Shown: piece by piece, positions 47,413 through 57,652 of the stretch
Numbering within the stretch: position 1 is the first letter of the stretch
Layout: the number at the start of each line of letters is the position of its first letter
Assembly (NCBI RefSeq): GCF_000321225.1
Contig: NW_004450331.1
Span: forward strand, 248,001-312,000
Length of the DNA: 64,000 nt
DNA from: Odobenus rosmarus divergens
Lineage: Eukaryota; Chordata; Mammalia; Carnivora; Odobenidae
Direction of reading: 5' to 3'
Made by a program: the position numbers and the translations under genes
Notes under the pieces: model-generated
What the model was told of the DNA's origin: nothing
The model's input: the letters and a program-made list of their open reading frames with translations, nothing else
Databases searched by the model: none

Positions 47413-47966
47413 AGAGGATTTATAAAATACTTGGGAAAGACTTTTACAATTTCTTTCTTTATTTGGTTTTAGTCTCATGGATATTTATAAATCATAGGGA
47501 AGACCTTTTTTTTTTTTTTTTTTTTTTAACAAATCAGTTTACTGCCCTGGAGTGTTATTTCTTGGTCTTTTCTTCAATGTATTTTTCAAAAATTTCAATC
47601 CAGACTTTTTATGGCTAGGAAAGAGAGAGAATGAGTGAAAATACCCTGCCCTTTCAAACCGTCAAATCAATTCAACAAAATATTCATAGAGACATCACTA
47701 TATCAGACCCAGTGTGAGATCCTCAGGCTACAAGATTCTTTGGCTTTGTGGTATCGAGTCCATATTTCATCCAAATATGAAACATGGAGTGATAATACTG
47801 TGATGTGAGATAGGACGGTAGTAATACCTGATGCTCTGAGAGCATGAAGGGTAGGTACCACACCCAAATGGATCATTTACGGAAGGCTCCCCCCAGAAAA
47901 ATTTCCTCAATTGAGGTCTTTTGGAAGATGAGATGAGAGAAGAAGTGGCAGTGTTCAGGGTATGGT
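47413..47966. repeat. No gene; long poly(T) run
   Basis: A T run of about 20 bases lies at 47506-47527. The remaining sequence is unassigned. Confidence 0.5.
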
Positions 47967-48410
47967 GTATCAAGCTGCTTGGGACGACATGACAAAAATA
48001 CCACAGTGTGAGTGGTTTAAGCAACGGACATTTATTTCTCAATATTCTGGAGGCTGGGAAGTCCAAGATCAAGGTGCCAGACAATGTGGTTTCAACTGAG
48101 ACCTCTCTTCCTGGCTTGTAGACAGCTGACTCCTTGTGTGTCTTCACATGCTGGGTTGGGGAGTGGAAAGTAAGAGAGAGTACCCTCTGGTATCTCTTCT
48201 TATAGACACTAATCCTGTCAAATAAGAGTCCCCCTCTTATGACCTCAGTTAATCTTAAGTACCTTCTATAAAGCCTTCTCTCATTGCTTCTCGGCCTTTT
48301 GGCTAAGATCAAGTGTATAAAGCCCTTTCTCCAAATACAGTCCCCTTGGGGGTTGAAGCTTCAACATATCAATTTGGAGGGCAAACAAACATTCAGTCCA
48401 TAACACATAA
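47967..48410 (-). repeat. MaLR-type (MST/MLT1) LTR, antisense, interrupted by a U2 fragment
   Basis: Contains AATACCACAGTGTGAGTGG, TTCTGGAGGCTGGGAAGTCC, AAGATCAAGGTGCCAGACAA, TATGACCTCAGTTAATC, CTTTCTCCAAATACAGTCC and CAAACATTCAGTCCATAACA, the antisense order of the LTR. It is a solo LTR. The overlapping 181-codon minus-strand frame is a shadow. Confidence 0.85.
48283..48317 (+). pseudogene. RNU2: U2 snRNA 5'-fragment retropseudogene (35 nt)
   Basis: ATTGCTTCTCGGCCTTTTGG and then CTAAGATCAAGTGTA correspond to nucleotides 1-35 of U2 snRNA with one difference (position 3). It starts exactly at the U2 5' end and stops in the first third. Flanks ATAAAGCCTTCTCTC (48268-48282) and ATAAAGCCCTTTCTCC (48317-48332) are a near-perfect duplication. 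No poly(A) follows. It lacks most of U2 and is not functional. Confidence 0.88.
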
Positions 48411-48544
48411 GTAGGGGGAGGGAGAATAGGGTTTGAGCATGGAAAATATTTCGAAGGCAACATAAAACTGAGAGACCGTCCAAGGATCTGCACATAATTC
48501 AATAGGTAAGGTGTTTGGATACTAGAGAGAGGCAAGTTACCAGG

Positions 48545-49095
48545 GTAAGCTGGAGTTTAGACTTCATCCAAAGAGCAATAGTATTAAGAAAACATTGAAA
48601 GACTTTCACCTCAGAAGGGGCATGATGGAGCTAAATTCTTAAAAGACCCTTGGTGTGGGCACCTGGGTGGCTCAGTTGGTCAAGCGTCCAACTCTTGACT
48701 TTGGATCAGGTCATGGTCTCAGGGCCATGAGATAGAGCCCCACGTCGGGCTCCAGGCTCAGCACAAAGTCTGCTTGAAATTGTCTCTCTCCCACCCACCC
48801 ACCCACCCCTCCCTGCCCTGCTTGCATGTCCTTGCTCTCTCTCTCTAAGTAAATAAATAAAATCTTAAAAAAAAGAAAAAGGACTTGTAGTAGGGAGAAG
48901 AGACTGGAGAGCATCAAGAGAGAAGGCAATCTGTGAAGGAGAAGGAGATGGTAGTTTTAGGGTAGTGACAGGACAGAAGTGGACAGTTAGAGACATTTAG
49001 GGAGTCAAAACAGCATGACTTGGAGAGAAATTGAACACTGGAAGAGGGAGAGAGAGGTGTCAAAGATGGCACCCAAGTGACTGGCTTGGGCTTCC
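48545..49095 (-). repeat. L2 LINE, antisense, split by a SINEC
   Basis: Left piece GACTTTCACCTCAGAAGGGG, right piece GAGAGGTGTCAAAGATGGCA followed by GTGACTGGCTTGGGC, both consistent with antisense L2. The SINEC at 48657-48880 interrupts it. Confidence 0.6.
48657..48880 (+). mobile_element. SINEC, older subfamily, sense
   Basis: Head GGGCACCTGGGTGGCTCAGT, then GCGTCCAACTCTTGACTTTG, a CCCACCCACCCACC tract, and the tail AAATAAATAAAATCTT. Confidence 0.94.
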
Positions 49096-49474
49096 GCAGC
49101 ACTTGGCACTGGAGGAAAAGGAGCTTCCATATAGAACACAAAGACAGAATTGTCACTGCGTCCCAGGCAAGGCAGTGCGAAAACTCTCTCTTAGTTGCTA
49201 ACCACCCCAAACGTGGCTGGAGTCTATGACACCCAGAGCTTTCTGTCACTGAGCCTACCTTTGATAGCCACCTTTAAGCCTAAAAGTTTAAAGGCTAGTA
49301 ACACCTCGTTAGTGTTTATCAGCTTTTACCAATTTCCACATAGGCTTATGTTCTGAATATCCCTTTTGTCTTTGATTTATTTTCTCAAAGTATGTGGGGA
49401 ATCTATAGCTAAAAGAAATAGACCTCTGTGACCTTGTCAGTATATATCTAAACAAAGATGTAGTTAAATATTGT
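49096..49474. other. No gene recognised
   Basis: Unassigned sequence. Confidence 0.5.
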
Positions 49475-49705
49475 AGTAACAATAATAGCGATTGATGTTA
49501 TGGAGTGTTACCGGGTACCAAGTGCTGGGTTAAGACGTATAAATATATGTTAAATTTAATCCTGACAACCACTCTCTGAGGTAGGTACTGTTATTATCTT
49601 ATAGGTAAAGACACTGAAATTTTGGATTTAAGTGACTTGCTGGTAAATCACCCAGCTCAGAAATCAGTCTCAGACAGATTGGCTTTTGATGTTCTAATCC
49701 TGATT
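49475..49705 (-). repeat. MIR, antisense
   Basis: Shows GTACCAAGTGCTGGGTTAAG, TAATCCTGACAACCACTCTC, TGAGGTAGGTACTGTTATTA and a TGACTTGCTGGTAAATCACC head region. Confidence 0.85.
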
Positions 49706-49879
49706 TTAATATCATTTCATCTTTCCAATTTTATCTCTAGGATGGTTTAACAATTGAGATATAATTTTAAACATTTTATGTGTCAAATTGTTAGCATTTG
49801 TACTGTGATTTAAAATAAGTTTCTAGTTATTATAATAATGGAGTCTTACTGTGAGAAAGTTGAAAAAGAAGAAAGAAAA

Positions 49880-50365
49880 TAAAAATAATCCATAATCCTA
49901 CCACCTGGAGATAACTATTATTATAATTTTGATAAATTTCATGCTACGATTTTTTAGTACATATTTTTTTTAGTTCAGATCAGTATTTATACATCTTCAC
50001 CATGCTTTTTTCATTTAAATTATAAATATAACCCTGTCTCCATGCTATTAAACATGATTTACAAATGTTATTTTCAATGGCTAAAAAATATTTCATTGTA
50101 AGGATATATTATAATTGATGTAACCATTCACACATTTTGAACATTTAGTTTTTTTCTCATTTTCCTACTACTATAAATAACATATGTGGTATTTCAAGTT
50201 ATTTCTTTTAAATGTATTACCAGAAGTGTAATTATTGCTTCAAAAGGGTAGTCACATTTTTATGGCTCTTATTATTTTTGAAAAACAGTGAAACAATAGA
50301 CACTCTCATCAACAGGAAATGAGAATTCCTGCTTCCTCATACCTTCACCAGTACTGTATATTATC
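49880..50365 (-). repeat. Ancient L1 (L1ME/L1MC type) 3' end, antisense
   Basis: Contains TCCATAATCCTACCACCTGG, AATGGCTAAAAAATATTTCA, TTATAATTGATGTAACCATT, AAGTGTAATTATTGCTTCAA and CTCATCAACAGGAAATGAGA. Confidence 0.75.
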
Positions 50366-50494
50366 ACTTTTAAAGCTCTATTAATAATTTTAATCCTTTT
50401 AATAATTTTTATTTTTTGGCTACAAACAACATTTAACATTGTTATATACCTTTGAGGTTGTTTTTATCTTTAAAAAAATTTTCGTTTTCTGTCC

Positions 50495-50660
50495 CTCATC
50501 CATTCACCTATTTATTCATTTTACAAATATTTATTGAGCAACTATTACACACCAGTTTCTTTTTGAAACTTTAAAATAATGTCAGGAAACCAGAAAGGCA
50601 AGGTCTCTGATCTCATGGTGCTATCAGACTAGGGAAAGTCATATAGTAAATGGGTTAAAA
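50495..50660 (-). repeat. L2 LINE 3' end, antisense
   Basis: TTTACAAATATTTATTGAGC, CAACTATTACACACCAG and GATCTCATGGTGCTATCAGA match the complement of the L2 3' terminus. Confidence 0.78.
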
Positions 50661-50725
50661 ATTTTTTTTTCTTAAATCCGATCAGAAAGGGCTACGCAAA
50701 CCATTTATTTAAAAGGGGTAACATA

Positions 50726-50920
50726 GGGGCACCTGGGTGGCTCAGTCGTTACGCGTCTGCCTTCGGCTCAGGTCATGATCCCAGGGTTCTGGGATGGAGC
50801 CCCACATCGGGCTCCTTGCTCAGCGGGAGGCCTGTTTCTCCCTCTCCCACTCCCCCTGCTTGTGTTCCTGCTGTTGCCATCTCTCTCTCTGCCAAATAAA
50901 TAAATAAAATCCTTAAAAAT
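50726..50920 (+). mobile_element. SINEC, young type, sense
   Basis: Head GGGGCACCTGGGTGGCTCAG, body CTTCGGCTCAGGTCATGATC, tail AAATAAATAAATAAAATCC. No clear duplication was found. Confidence 0.96.
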
Positions 50921-50964
50921 TATTAATTAATTAAAGTGGTGATGTAAAACAATAGAGCATAGTT

Positions 50965-51305
50965 CTTAAAAGTTTTGGTCTCGGGAACCCTTTACAATTT
51001 TTTAAATTACTGAGGGCCCCAATGTGGGTTGTATCTGTCAACATTTAGTGTATTCAAAATAAAAACCAAAAAATTCTTAATACACAGGAACACTCGAGCA
51101 TCCATTCCATTAATAGCCATCAGAGAGATGTGGTCACCTACCAAGTAGCCTCTGGAAAACCCCACCGTGCACTCATAAGGAAATGAGGATAAAAAGACAA
51201 AGAATGACAGTACGATTATGAAAACAGCCTGACCTCATAGATCCCTTGCAAAGATCTCAAGGACTCTTGGAATCCCCAGACCATATTTCAAGAACCACTC
51301 TGATG
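50965..51305 (+). repeat. MER1-like hAT-Charlie element
   Basis: Begins AGTTCTTAAAAGTTTTGGTC, with GGAACCCTTTACAATTTTTT, and ends ACCATATTTCAAGAACCACT. The two ends are inverted relatives of CAGTGGTTCTCAA, and the CTTGGAATCCCCAGACC block is characteristic. Internally deleted relative to autonomous Charlie elements. Confidence 0.72.
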
Positions 51306-52194
51306 GAAAATGACTTGATACTCTGCATTGGGAGGTTAGAGAAGGTCTCTCTGAAGCTACGACATTTAGCTCAGGAAGCAAGTGATGAGAAAGAACAGTA
51401 GTGAGAATGTCGAAGGAAAGAGCGTTCAGTTTGTGAGAATTCGTCGAGTCATATATGTGCACACACATACATATATATGACTTGATGAAGCCTAGCATAT
51501 ATATACACATGTCTGTACATACAGACACACACCTTTATAAATATACTATGCTTCAATGAAAATCTTTTTCAGCAAGATTTAAAAGGATAGATACTATAAA
51601 GGCTAATTAAAAAGTAAGGAAAACCATACATGCTAAGAGTGGCTTTACTAGACTTGCATTTTTATTAATATTAAAGACATTCAAGCCAAACATATGAAGA
51701 TTTCAGATCAGGTGCCTTGCCACTGGAAAAATAAAAATAGACTTGCTCTAAACCCTGAGGGTCACTATCTCTGGAGGATAAGGTCTTCCTGAGAGTCAAG
51801 TTCTATATTGACTCTTGCATTGTTTTGAGTAGGGGAAAGAATAAATATTCACAAATTTGGGCCCAGAAACATAATTTCTACCCCTGAATTTAGGGCACCA
51901 GATGGTCAAACAACAGCTTCTTATTTATTTGCAGTCTCTCATCAAAAAATTGGTGCCCAACAATTGAATGAACTACTTTTCTTTATTCTTTTCCAAAAAT
52001 CTATATTTATTTTTACATTACCAAGTGAAAATAGTGTCACTGTAATTTTGTAATACATTAAAAAATATAAAATCTTAAACCCTAATAAATTATTAACTTT
52101 TTTCTTTTTTCCTTTTTTTTAAATCAGCCTGATTTTTACCTGATACAATTAAATCTCACAATATTGTATACTGCTTTTTCTTTAATTATAATTT
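51306..52194. repeat. No gene; TATA/CACA low-complexity
   Basis: Low-complexity purine-pyrimidine alternation at about 51455-51533. Otherwise unassigned AT-rich sequence. Confidence 0.5.
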
Positions 52195-52375
52195 ACTTAT
52201 TCACTTATTTAATTATACTTATGATTTATGTTCTGCCCTTCTATTAGAATATAAATATTACAAGAACAGGACAAGGGAGTGATGCTTATTTTGTTCATTG
52301 ATATTTTTCAAGTGCTTGAAACAATACTTGATACATTATAGGTGCTCAATAAATCCTTTTGTTGATTTAACATTA
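52195..52375 (+). repeat. L2 LINE 3' end, sense
   Basis: Contains ATTAGAATATAAATATTACA, TGATACATTATAGGTGCTCA and ATAAATCCTTTTGTTGAT, the sense L2 3' terminus. Confidence 0.75.
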
Positions 52376-52874
52376 AATATAGCATATGTATCTTTTCATA
52401 TTGCTATAGTCTCCTAACTATTCCTTTGGGTAAACTCTATTCTTCACTCTTGAGGAGCGTAATCCAGAATAAAAGCTTCCTACTCAATGTTTTGTATTTC
52501 ACATTTCAAGACACTCCCTTCAGGTCATAATTCAAACTCGAACGCTTATGTAAATTTAGGCAGTTAAATAAATTAGCATGCGGGATCTAAACGAAGTTTG
52601 CAATAAGGAATGGTGTGGTTTGTGGAAAATTTGAGAGCACATCTCCTACCATATCCAGAGGTGACCCCAGCCATTCAACTCTAGCCAGTGATAGGCATGC
52701 AAGAATTAGAACCCAGTGAGTGCTACCAGGTCATCTGATTTTTTATGAAAAGGCAGAAATTGGAAATTCCATCTCTATGCTGCTGATTTTCAATGTTGCC
52801 AACTAAATCAAATTTTTATAAAGCACTGTGAAGGCCTACCCACATGGCCAAACAAAATGAATCCAAGGACACAA
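52376..52874. other. No gene recognised
   Basis: Unassigned sequence. Confidence 0.5.
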
Positions 52875-53160
52875 GAATATGCCACTTCACACACGTAGAA
52901 GTAGAAAAGCTCTTATTAAAAGACAAAGACAGAAAATAAACAAGTATTGGCAAGAATGTGGAGAATTGGAACCCTTGTGCATTGCTGGTGGGAATGTAAA
53001 ATGGCACAGTCGCTCCGGAAAATGGTGTGGATGGAGATGGCCGTTGGCTATGCCTGCATAACAATGTGCATGTAATGAATACCACTGAACTGAACACTTA
53101 CCAATGGCTACGGTGGTAAATTTTAGGGTGTGTACATTTTGCCAGGTTTTATTCATTTTA
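52875..53160 (+). mobile_element. L1 3' fragment with internal deletion, sense
   Basis: The first half is the end of ORF2 (ATTGCTGGTGGGAATGTAAA, ATGGCACAGTCGCTCCGGAA). After about 53040 it jumps to the terminal 3' UTR (GAATACCACTGAACTGAACA, GGTAAATTTTAGGGTGTGTA). The sequence normally between them is absent. Confidence 0.78.
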
Positions 53161-54721
53161 ATGAATCCATGGGAATCCATCTCCAATTTGAGACCTCGAG
53201 TCCAGCTCTCTCTGTAGATGTGTGCAAGCGCTCGCTCATATGTGACTGCAACGCTTTGATCTTCTGTGTGGTGAGTCACTGTATAGAATGGGCTGCTCCA
53301 GAGGCGTAGGTTATCAGTAGAGATAAAACAAACACTAGACCGGGATGTTACAGAAAAAAGTAAGTGCTGACTCAGTCTGGGCTTTTAACCATCCAACATT
53401 TAAGTGCCTTTAAATCCTACTATTCTATGAGCGTCCTTGATCGCATACAGTCTTTTAGAATAATTTGCCTTCCAAATTCCATTTCTGTGACTATCCATGT
53501 TTCTATCTGAAGTCCTAGGAAAGATGCCTAACTTCGCTGTGATTTTCTAGCATCATCAAAATAAAGACAACAGTACTTGCAAACAAAAATAGCTAGAATA
53601 TGCTCTAAGATCCTTCAGCTGATATTGTATAAGTAGAAAAAAATTATTACTGTGACTAATACCTACTGTCCTTCACATGGCTAAATCATACTTAACACCA
53701 TCACATGCTATGAAAGCTGGTCAATAGGGTATGGACTGAAAAGAAAAACTCATGAAGTAAGCAATTAAAGAATGAGTAATATTTTTTAATTATGTGGAAG
53801 ATAAATATTTCCAACCCAGTTAAAATTTTGGTTTTGTTTTTTCCATGCTCCATCTGAATATTCCGAAGTTAGTATTCCCATAAACAGGGTCGCCATTTTG
53901 GCAAGAAGAGACAAATGGAGATTAGTTTAAAGCAATCATATATAAAAACTGCCAATTCTGAGTCCAGTTGATTTTTTTTTTAAAGAAAGAAAAAGTAAAA
54001 GAAGAAAATCTAATAGATTACAACCACTTGGAACAAGTTCCAAAAGGGTATCTGAAATCTTATCTCCTTTTTTCTCTCCTGTTTGCTTTCCCTCACTCCC
54101 CTCAGAAAATCCTCGTTTTAGCTGGCAGCAAGAAATGCCACATAGCCTTAGCAAATCAAATATTTTTTCTTGGAGACAGTCTCTGGGGAAAATGGAGCTA
54201 CCTGAAAGGCTAGATGGAATTTAATTTTTAATCCAGAAATGTGTCCTTAATAGGAGTCCTTTACATAGCAGATACCATTTTTTATTATTAATGTGAGTGT
54301 TACGGGACCGCAAAGCATGTCATCTCCTTGCAGAGCTCCTTTAACAAGGTGGCACTAAGGAAAGTCTGCCTCCTTTTTCACAGCTGGCCCATAGGACATT
54401 TGCTGAGTTAAAAGAGATGAGGAAGATAAAACTTTCTATATTCTGTCTTGGCAGAGGTACTACAGAAAAGCACAAATTATCTGGGGTTTTTTCTTTTTAA
54501 TCTGTGACTGGTTTAAATAGTTTAATATGTAGCTGGAAGTGGAGCATTTGTTCTCAGACATATTGGTATTCCTTTGTTTAGTGGATTTGGAGCCTTCTAA
54601 AATAAGGAAAGATGACCAATTCTAAGACTGAAAACACAAATATTATAAATCAGGTTTATGGTTTGTTTAGGTAGAAATTAGAAAAGCACCCAAAACAGAA
54701 TAAAGTTTATAAAAAAAAAAG
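53161..54721. other. No gene or repeat recognised
   Basis: About 1.5 kb of unassigned, apparently unique sequence. No supported reading frame. Confidence 0.5.
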
Positions 54722-54837
54722 TGTTTTTTTTTTAATTTTTTTAAAGTAGTCCCTACACCCAACGTGGGGTTCTTCAAACTCACAACCCCAAGATCAGGAG
54801 TCTCATGCTCCACAGCCTGAGCCAGCCAGGTGCCCCC
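54722..54837 (-). mobile_element. Older short SINEC copy, antisense
   Basis: Complement of the short subfamily: AGTAGTCCCTACACCCAACG, AGATCAGGAGTCTCATGCTC, and a head complement ending CCAGGTGCCCCC. Confidence 0.86.
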
Positions 54838-54973
54838 GTTTGTTAAATTTTTTAATTGAGGTAGCAGAGTAAACATCTTCATGTGTAGAATTAGTAATGT
54901 GATTCTGAACCAAACTGAATATTTCATTCAATTTGTTAACGTGTTCTCAATGAGAAAAAAAATGGCAGGGCAG

Positions 54974-55170
54974 GTGGCGCCTGGGTGGCTCAATTGGTTA
55001 AGCATCTGCCTTCAACTCAGGTCATGATCCCAGGGTCCTGGGATCAAGCCCACGTCAGGCTCCCTGCTCGGCGGGGGAGGAGGGTCTGCTTCTCCCTCTG
55101 CCGTTCCCCCTGCTTGTGTTCTCTCTCTCTCTCTCAAATGGTTAAATAAAATCTTAAAAAAGAATAAAAA
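54974..55170 (+). mobile_element. SINEC, sense
   Basis: Head GTGGCGCCTGGGTGGCTCAA, body TCAGGTCATGATCCCAGGGT, a G-rich insertion after CTGCTCGGCGGGG, tail AAATAAAATCTT. Confidence 0.95.
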
Positions 55171-57282
55171 AGCATCAGCAAATGAACTGCCCTCTCTCCC
55201 TTGCTTCTCCCAAACTTTGAACAGTATTAGGTTGAATCTTACATGTGACTGTTTTTTAAGTCAGACAAACTTGAAACTAGCAATTTCATATGGTTCAGAC
55301 TTTACAGTGGTTTCTTTCAAATCATGAAATTTTAGAATATCTGAGCTAAGATACTGCCCACGTTGTATACAGATGACCAGGTGTCCCCTTTGTGTAAAGA
55401 CCGTGTCAACTAGAACATTTTAGGCTCTGGGCTTTGTGAAGAGCCACCTGTGCTCTTGGAAATATCCATGTGGAGATGTATTTCCTGTTAAAAGAATGTA
55501 CCATTGTCTTGCTCTCATGCAATGACAATTGCAGTAATGCAGGGATAAGTGAAAAGTCAAGTGGAGTATCAAGACACAAAATAATCCTCCACGTTTGTTT
55601 TCAAAATATTCTAACGTGTTGTGTGGCCGGCTAGAAGCAACAGGCCCACCCGGGCTCAGCCTTGCCCTCTCTCATTTATGTCCCAGTGAATCTTGGAGAA
55701 TGTCCTTTTGCTCATAGCACATCAAAGGGAAGGATCAAGTACTTGGTATTACTGTGAAATGTAATTTGCACACCACTTTATATGTTAGTAGAAGGCAACA
55801 GTGTGAAGTTCAACAAACTGAGCCTTCTCTGAGGAACATTATCAATGAGATTCCAGGCCCTCACACACGGATGTTTTCAGTCATTGGTGGTTTATTTTAC
55901 CTATCCTTTCAATCTATCAACCATTTGAGAATAGACTCTCGGTCTTCAGGATTCTAATACCAGTCACACAGCTAAAATTAGAACTCTCAAATATTTGTTG
56001 AGTGCCTTTAGTCTCTATGACTCTAGAAAATAAAAAGAATCCAAGAGCGTTGGGAGGGAGAATAGAGACCTCTTCACTGTTTAGATAGTCTCCCTCTAAT
56101 CATTTATGGTTCCTGCTCCGACAAACTAGAATAGCCCTAGTCACTTATTTATTCCTCCTCTAATTCTGCCACTTGAGTGAAAATCCAAGTCACTCTTAAT
56201 TTGTCTTATTTTAGTAACGTATAATCTGGCTAATTTGCTCCTTGAAAATTAAGTTCCAAATCAAACATCTCCTTTTAAGTCCAGGTCCGTGTTATGTCCA
56301 AATAGCCAGACAAGTTGGGGGAGGGGAAGGAAATCTACCAAATATCTGGATGATTCGTGTCAGAGAGCACAATATCTAAGCAGGTGGAAATGCTGCATGA
56401 ATCAGAAACACTCATCTGCGCGCTAATGGACCATTTGTTTGCAATTCATTTTCCTTGGGAAAAAAAGTCCTATGTTAGTCTTTCTAATTTTGAGTGCAAT
56501 ATGCGTATCTGTTGATATTTAAAGAAAAGAGCTGCACACATACAGGTATTCACATCCCTGAGTTGCGTAATTGGTTTCCATTTCAAAATAGAAAGACACC
56601 AGCTAAATGATTCACATGAGGTATTTCCAAACACTCACTTGATAAAGTAATTAATACTGTAAATACCTATTCAAGGCTTTTCATAAACTGATGAATTTTG
56701 CTAAACATTAAATGATGAGAAGAATCCAAAAGTTCAAATTGCAGAAAATTCAGAGTTGCGTTATTTCAAGGGCAAACATACCCACATAGTCAGCCCAGTT
56801 GTAGGGGTTTGGCTACCTGAATCAACAATGTTCTGGTTCCAGCTAAAATTTTGTGCCATTTCCAGCTTAAATATCAACAGAAAAATCGGGCTCCTGTGTC
56901 TGCCTGGGACTTCCAGGACTCAAGCCTCATTCCAAGAATCTCCCCATTGGCTGGTGCCCAATTCATTTGTATGATTGCGGAGACTGCACAAGAAAAATAC
57001 TGGAGTTACAAGGCTCTTCTTTTTTCTGTCATTTACCAAGATTGAGTTGCCTGCTTTATCTATCCCAATTTGAGAATGGAACCTGAGCAGAGAATGAAAG
57101 CCAATCAGCAATTCATAATATCCTAATTCACATGATCATGGTATTTTTACTCTATTATTATTCTCAGTATTGTTCTGACAGCTTCTAAGGCCTTTGGGCA
57201 TCCAACTTGTGCTCAGAAGTATATTCGGACCTTCATGTCAGTTTTTGTAGGCCGACAACCGTTAAACACCCGGGATTAGAAA
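55171..57282. other. No gene recognised; short L2-like scrap near 55985-56050
   Basis: CTCAAATATTTGTTGAGTGC at about 55987 resembles the antisense L2 terminus. The rest, including 56400-56750, is unique AT-rich sequence without a coding signal. Confidence 0.5.
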
Positions 57283-57388
57283 AAGAGCTAACATATTTGA
57301 TTGCTTGTATGGGTTATTTCAATCCTATAAGGTGGGTAAATTTGTTATTCCTATTTTAAAAATGAGAAAACTAAACTGATCAAGGTCA
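57283..57388 (-). repeat. MIR core, antisense
   Basis: Contains AGAGCTAACATATTTGATTG, AATCCTATAAGGTGGGTAAA and TGAGAAAACTAAACTGATCA. It abuts the LTR that begins at 57389. Confidence 0.7.
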
Positions 57389-57652
57389 CTGTGTCAGTTT
57401 CCTAGGACTGTTGTACCAAAGTCCCACACATGTGCTGGCTTAAAACAGCAATTTATTGTCTCCCATTTCCAGGGGCTGGAAGTCTGTCAGCAAGGCCGTG
57501 CTTGTTATGAAACCTATAGGGCAATGCTTCCTCATCTCTCCGTAGCTCTGGGCAACCCCGGCTTAAGGATACATCACTCCAATCCTTCACCTTTCCATCT
57601 AACATTTTCACATAACATTCTCCCTGTATGTCTCTGTGTTTTCACATGGCTG
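57389..57652 (-). repeat. MLT1-type LTR, antisense, truncated by an L1
   Basis: Shows TCCTAGGACTGTTGTACCAA, GCTTAAAACAGCAATTTATT, TACATCACTCCAATCCTTCA and CCCTGTATGTCTCTGTGTTT. It ends at the poly(T) of the L1 and I do not see its continuation beyond the L1. Confidence 0.78.

Noticed and set aside
47767..48312. 181-codon minus-strand open frame, the longest in the window
   Set aside because: It lies largely within an MaLR LTR and runs through the inserted U2 fragment, so it is not a gene.
48283..48317. Functional U2 snRNA gene
   Set aside because: Only the first 35 nucleotides are present. There is no Sm site, no 3' stem-loops and no snRNA promoter.
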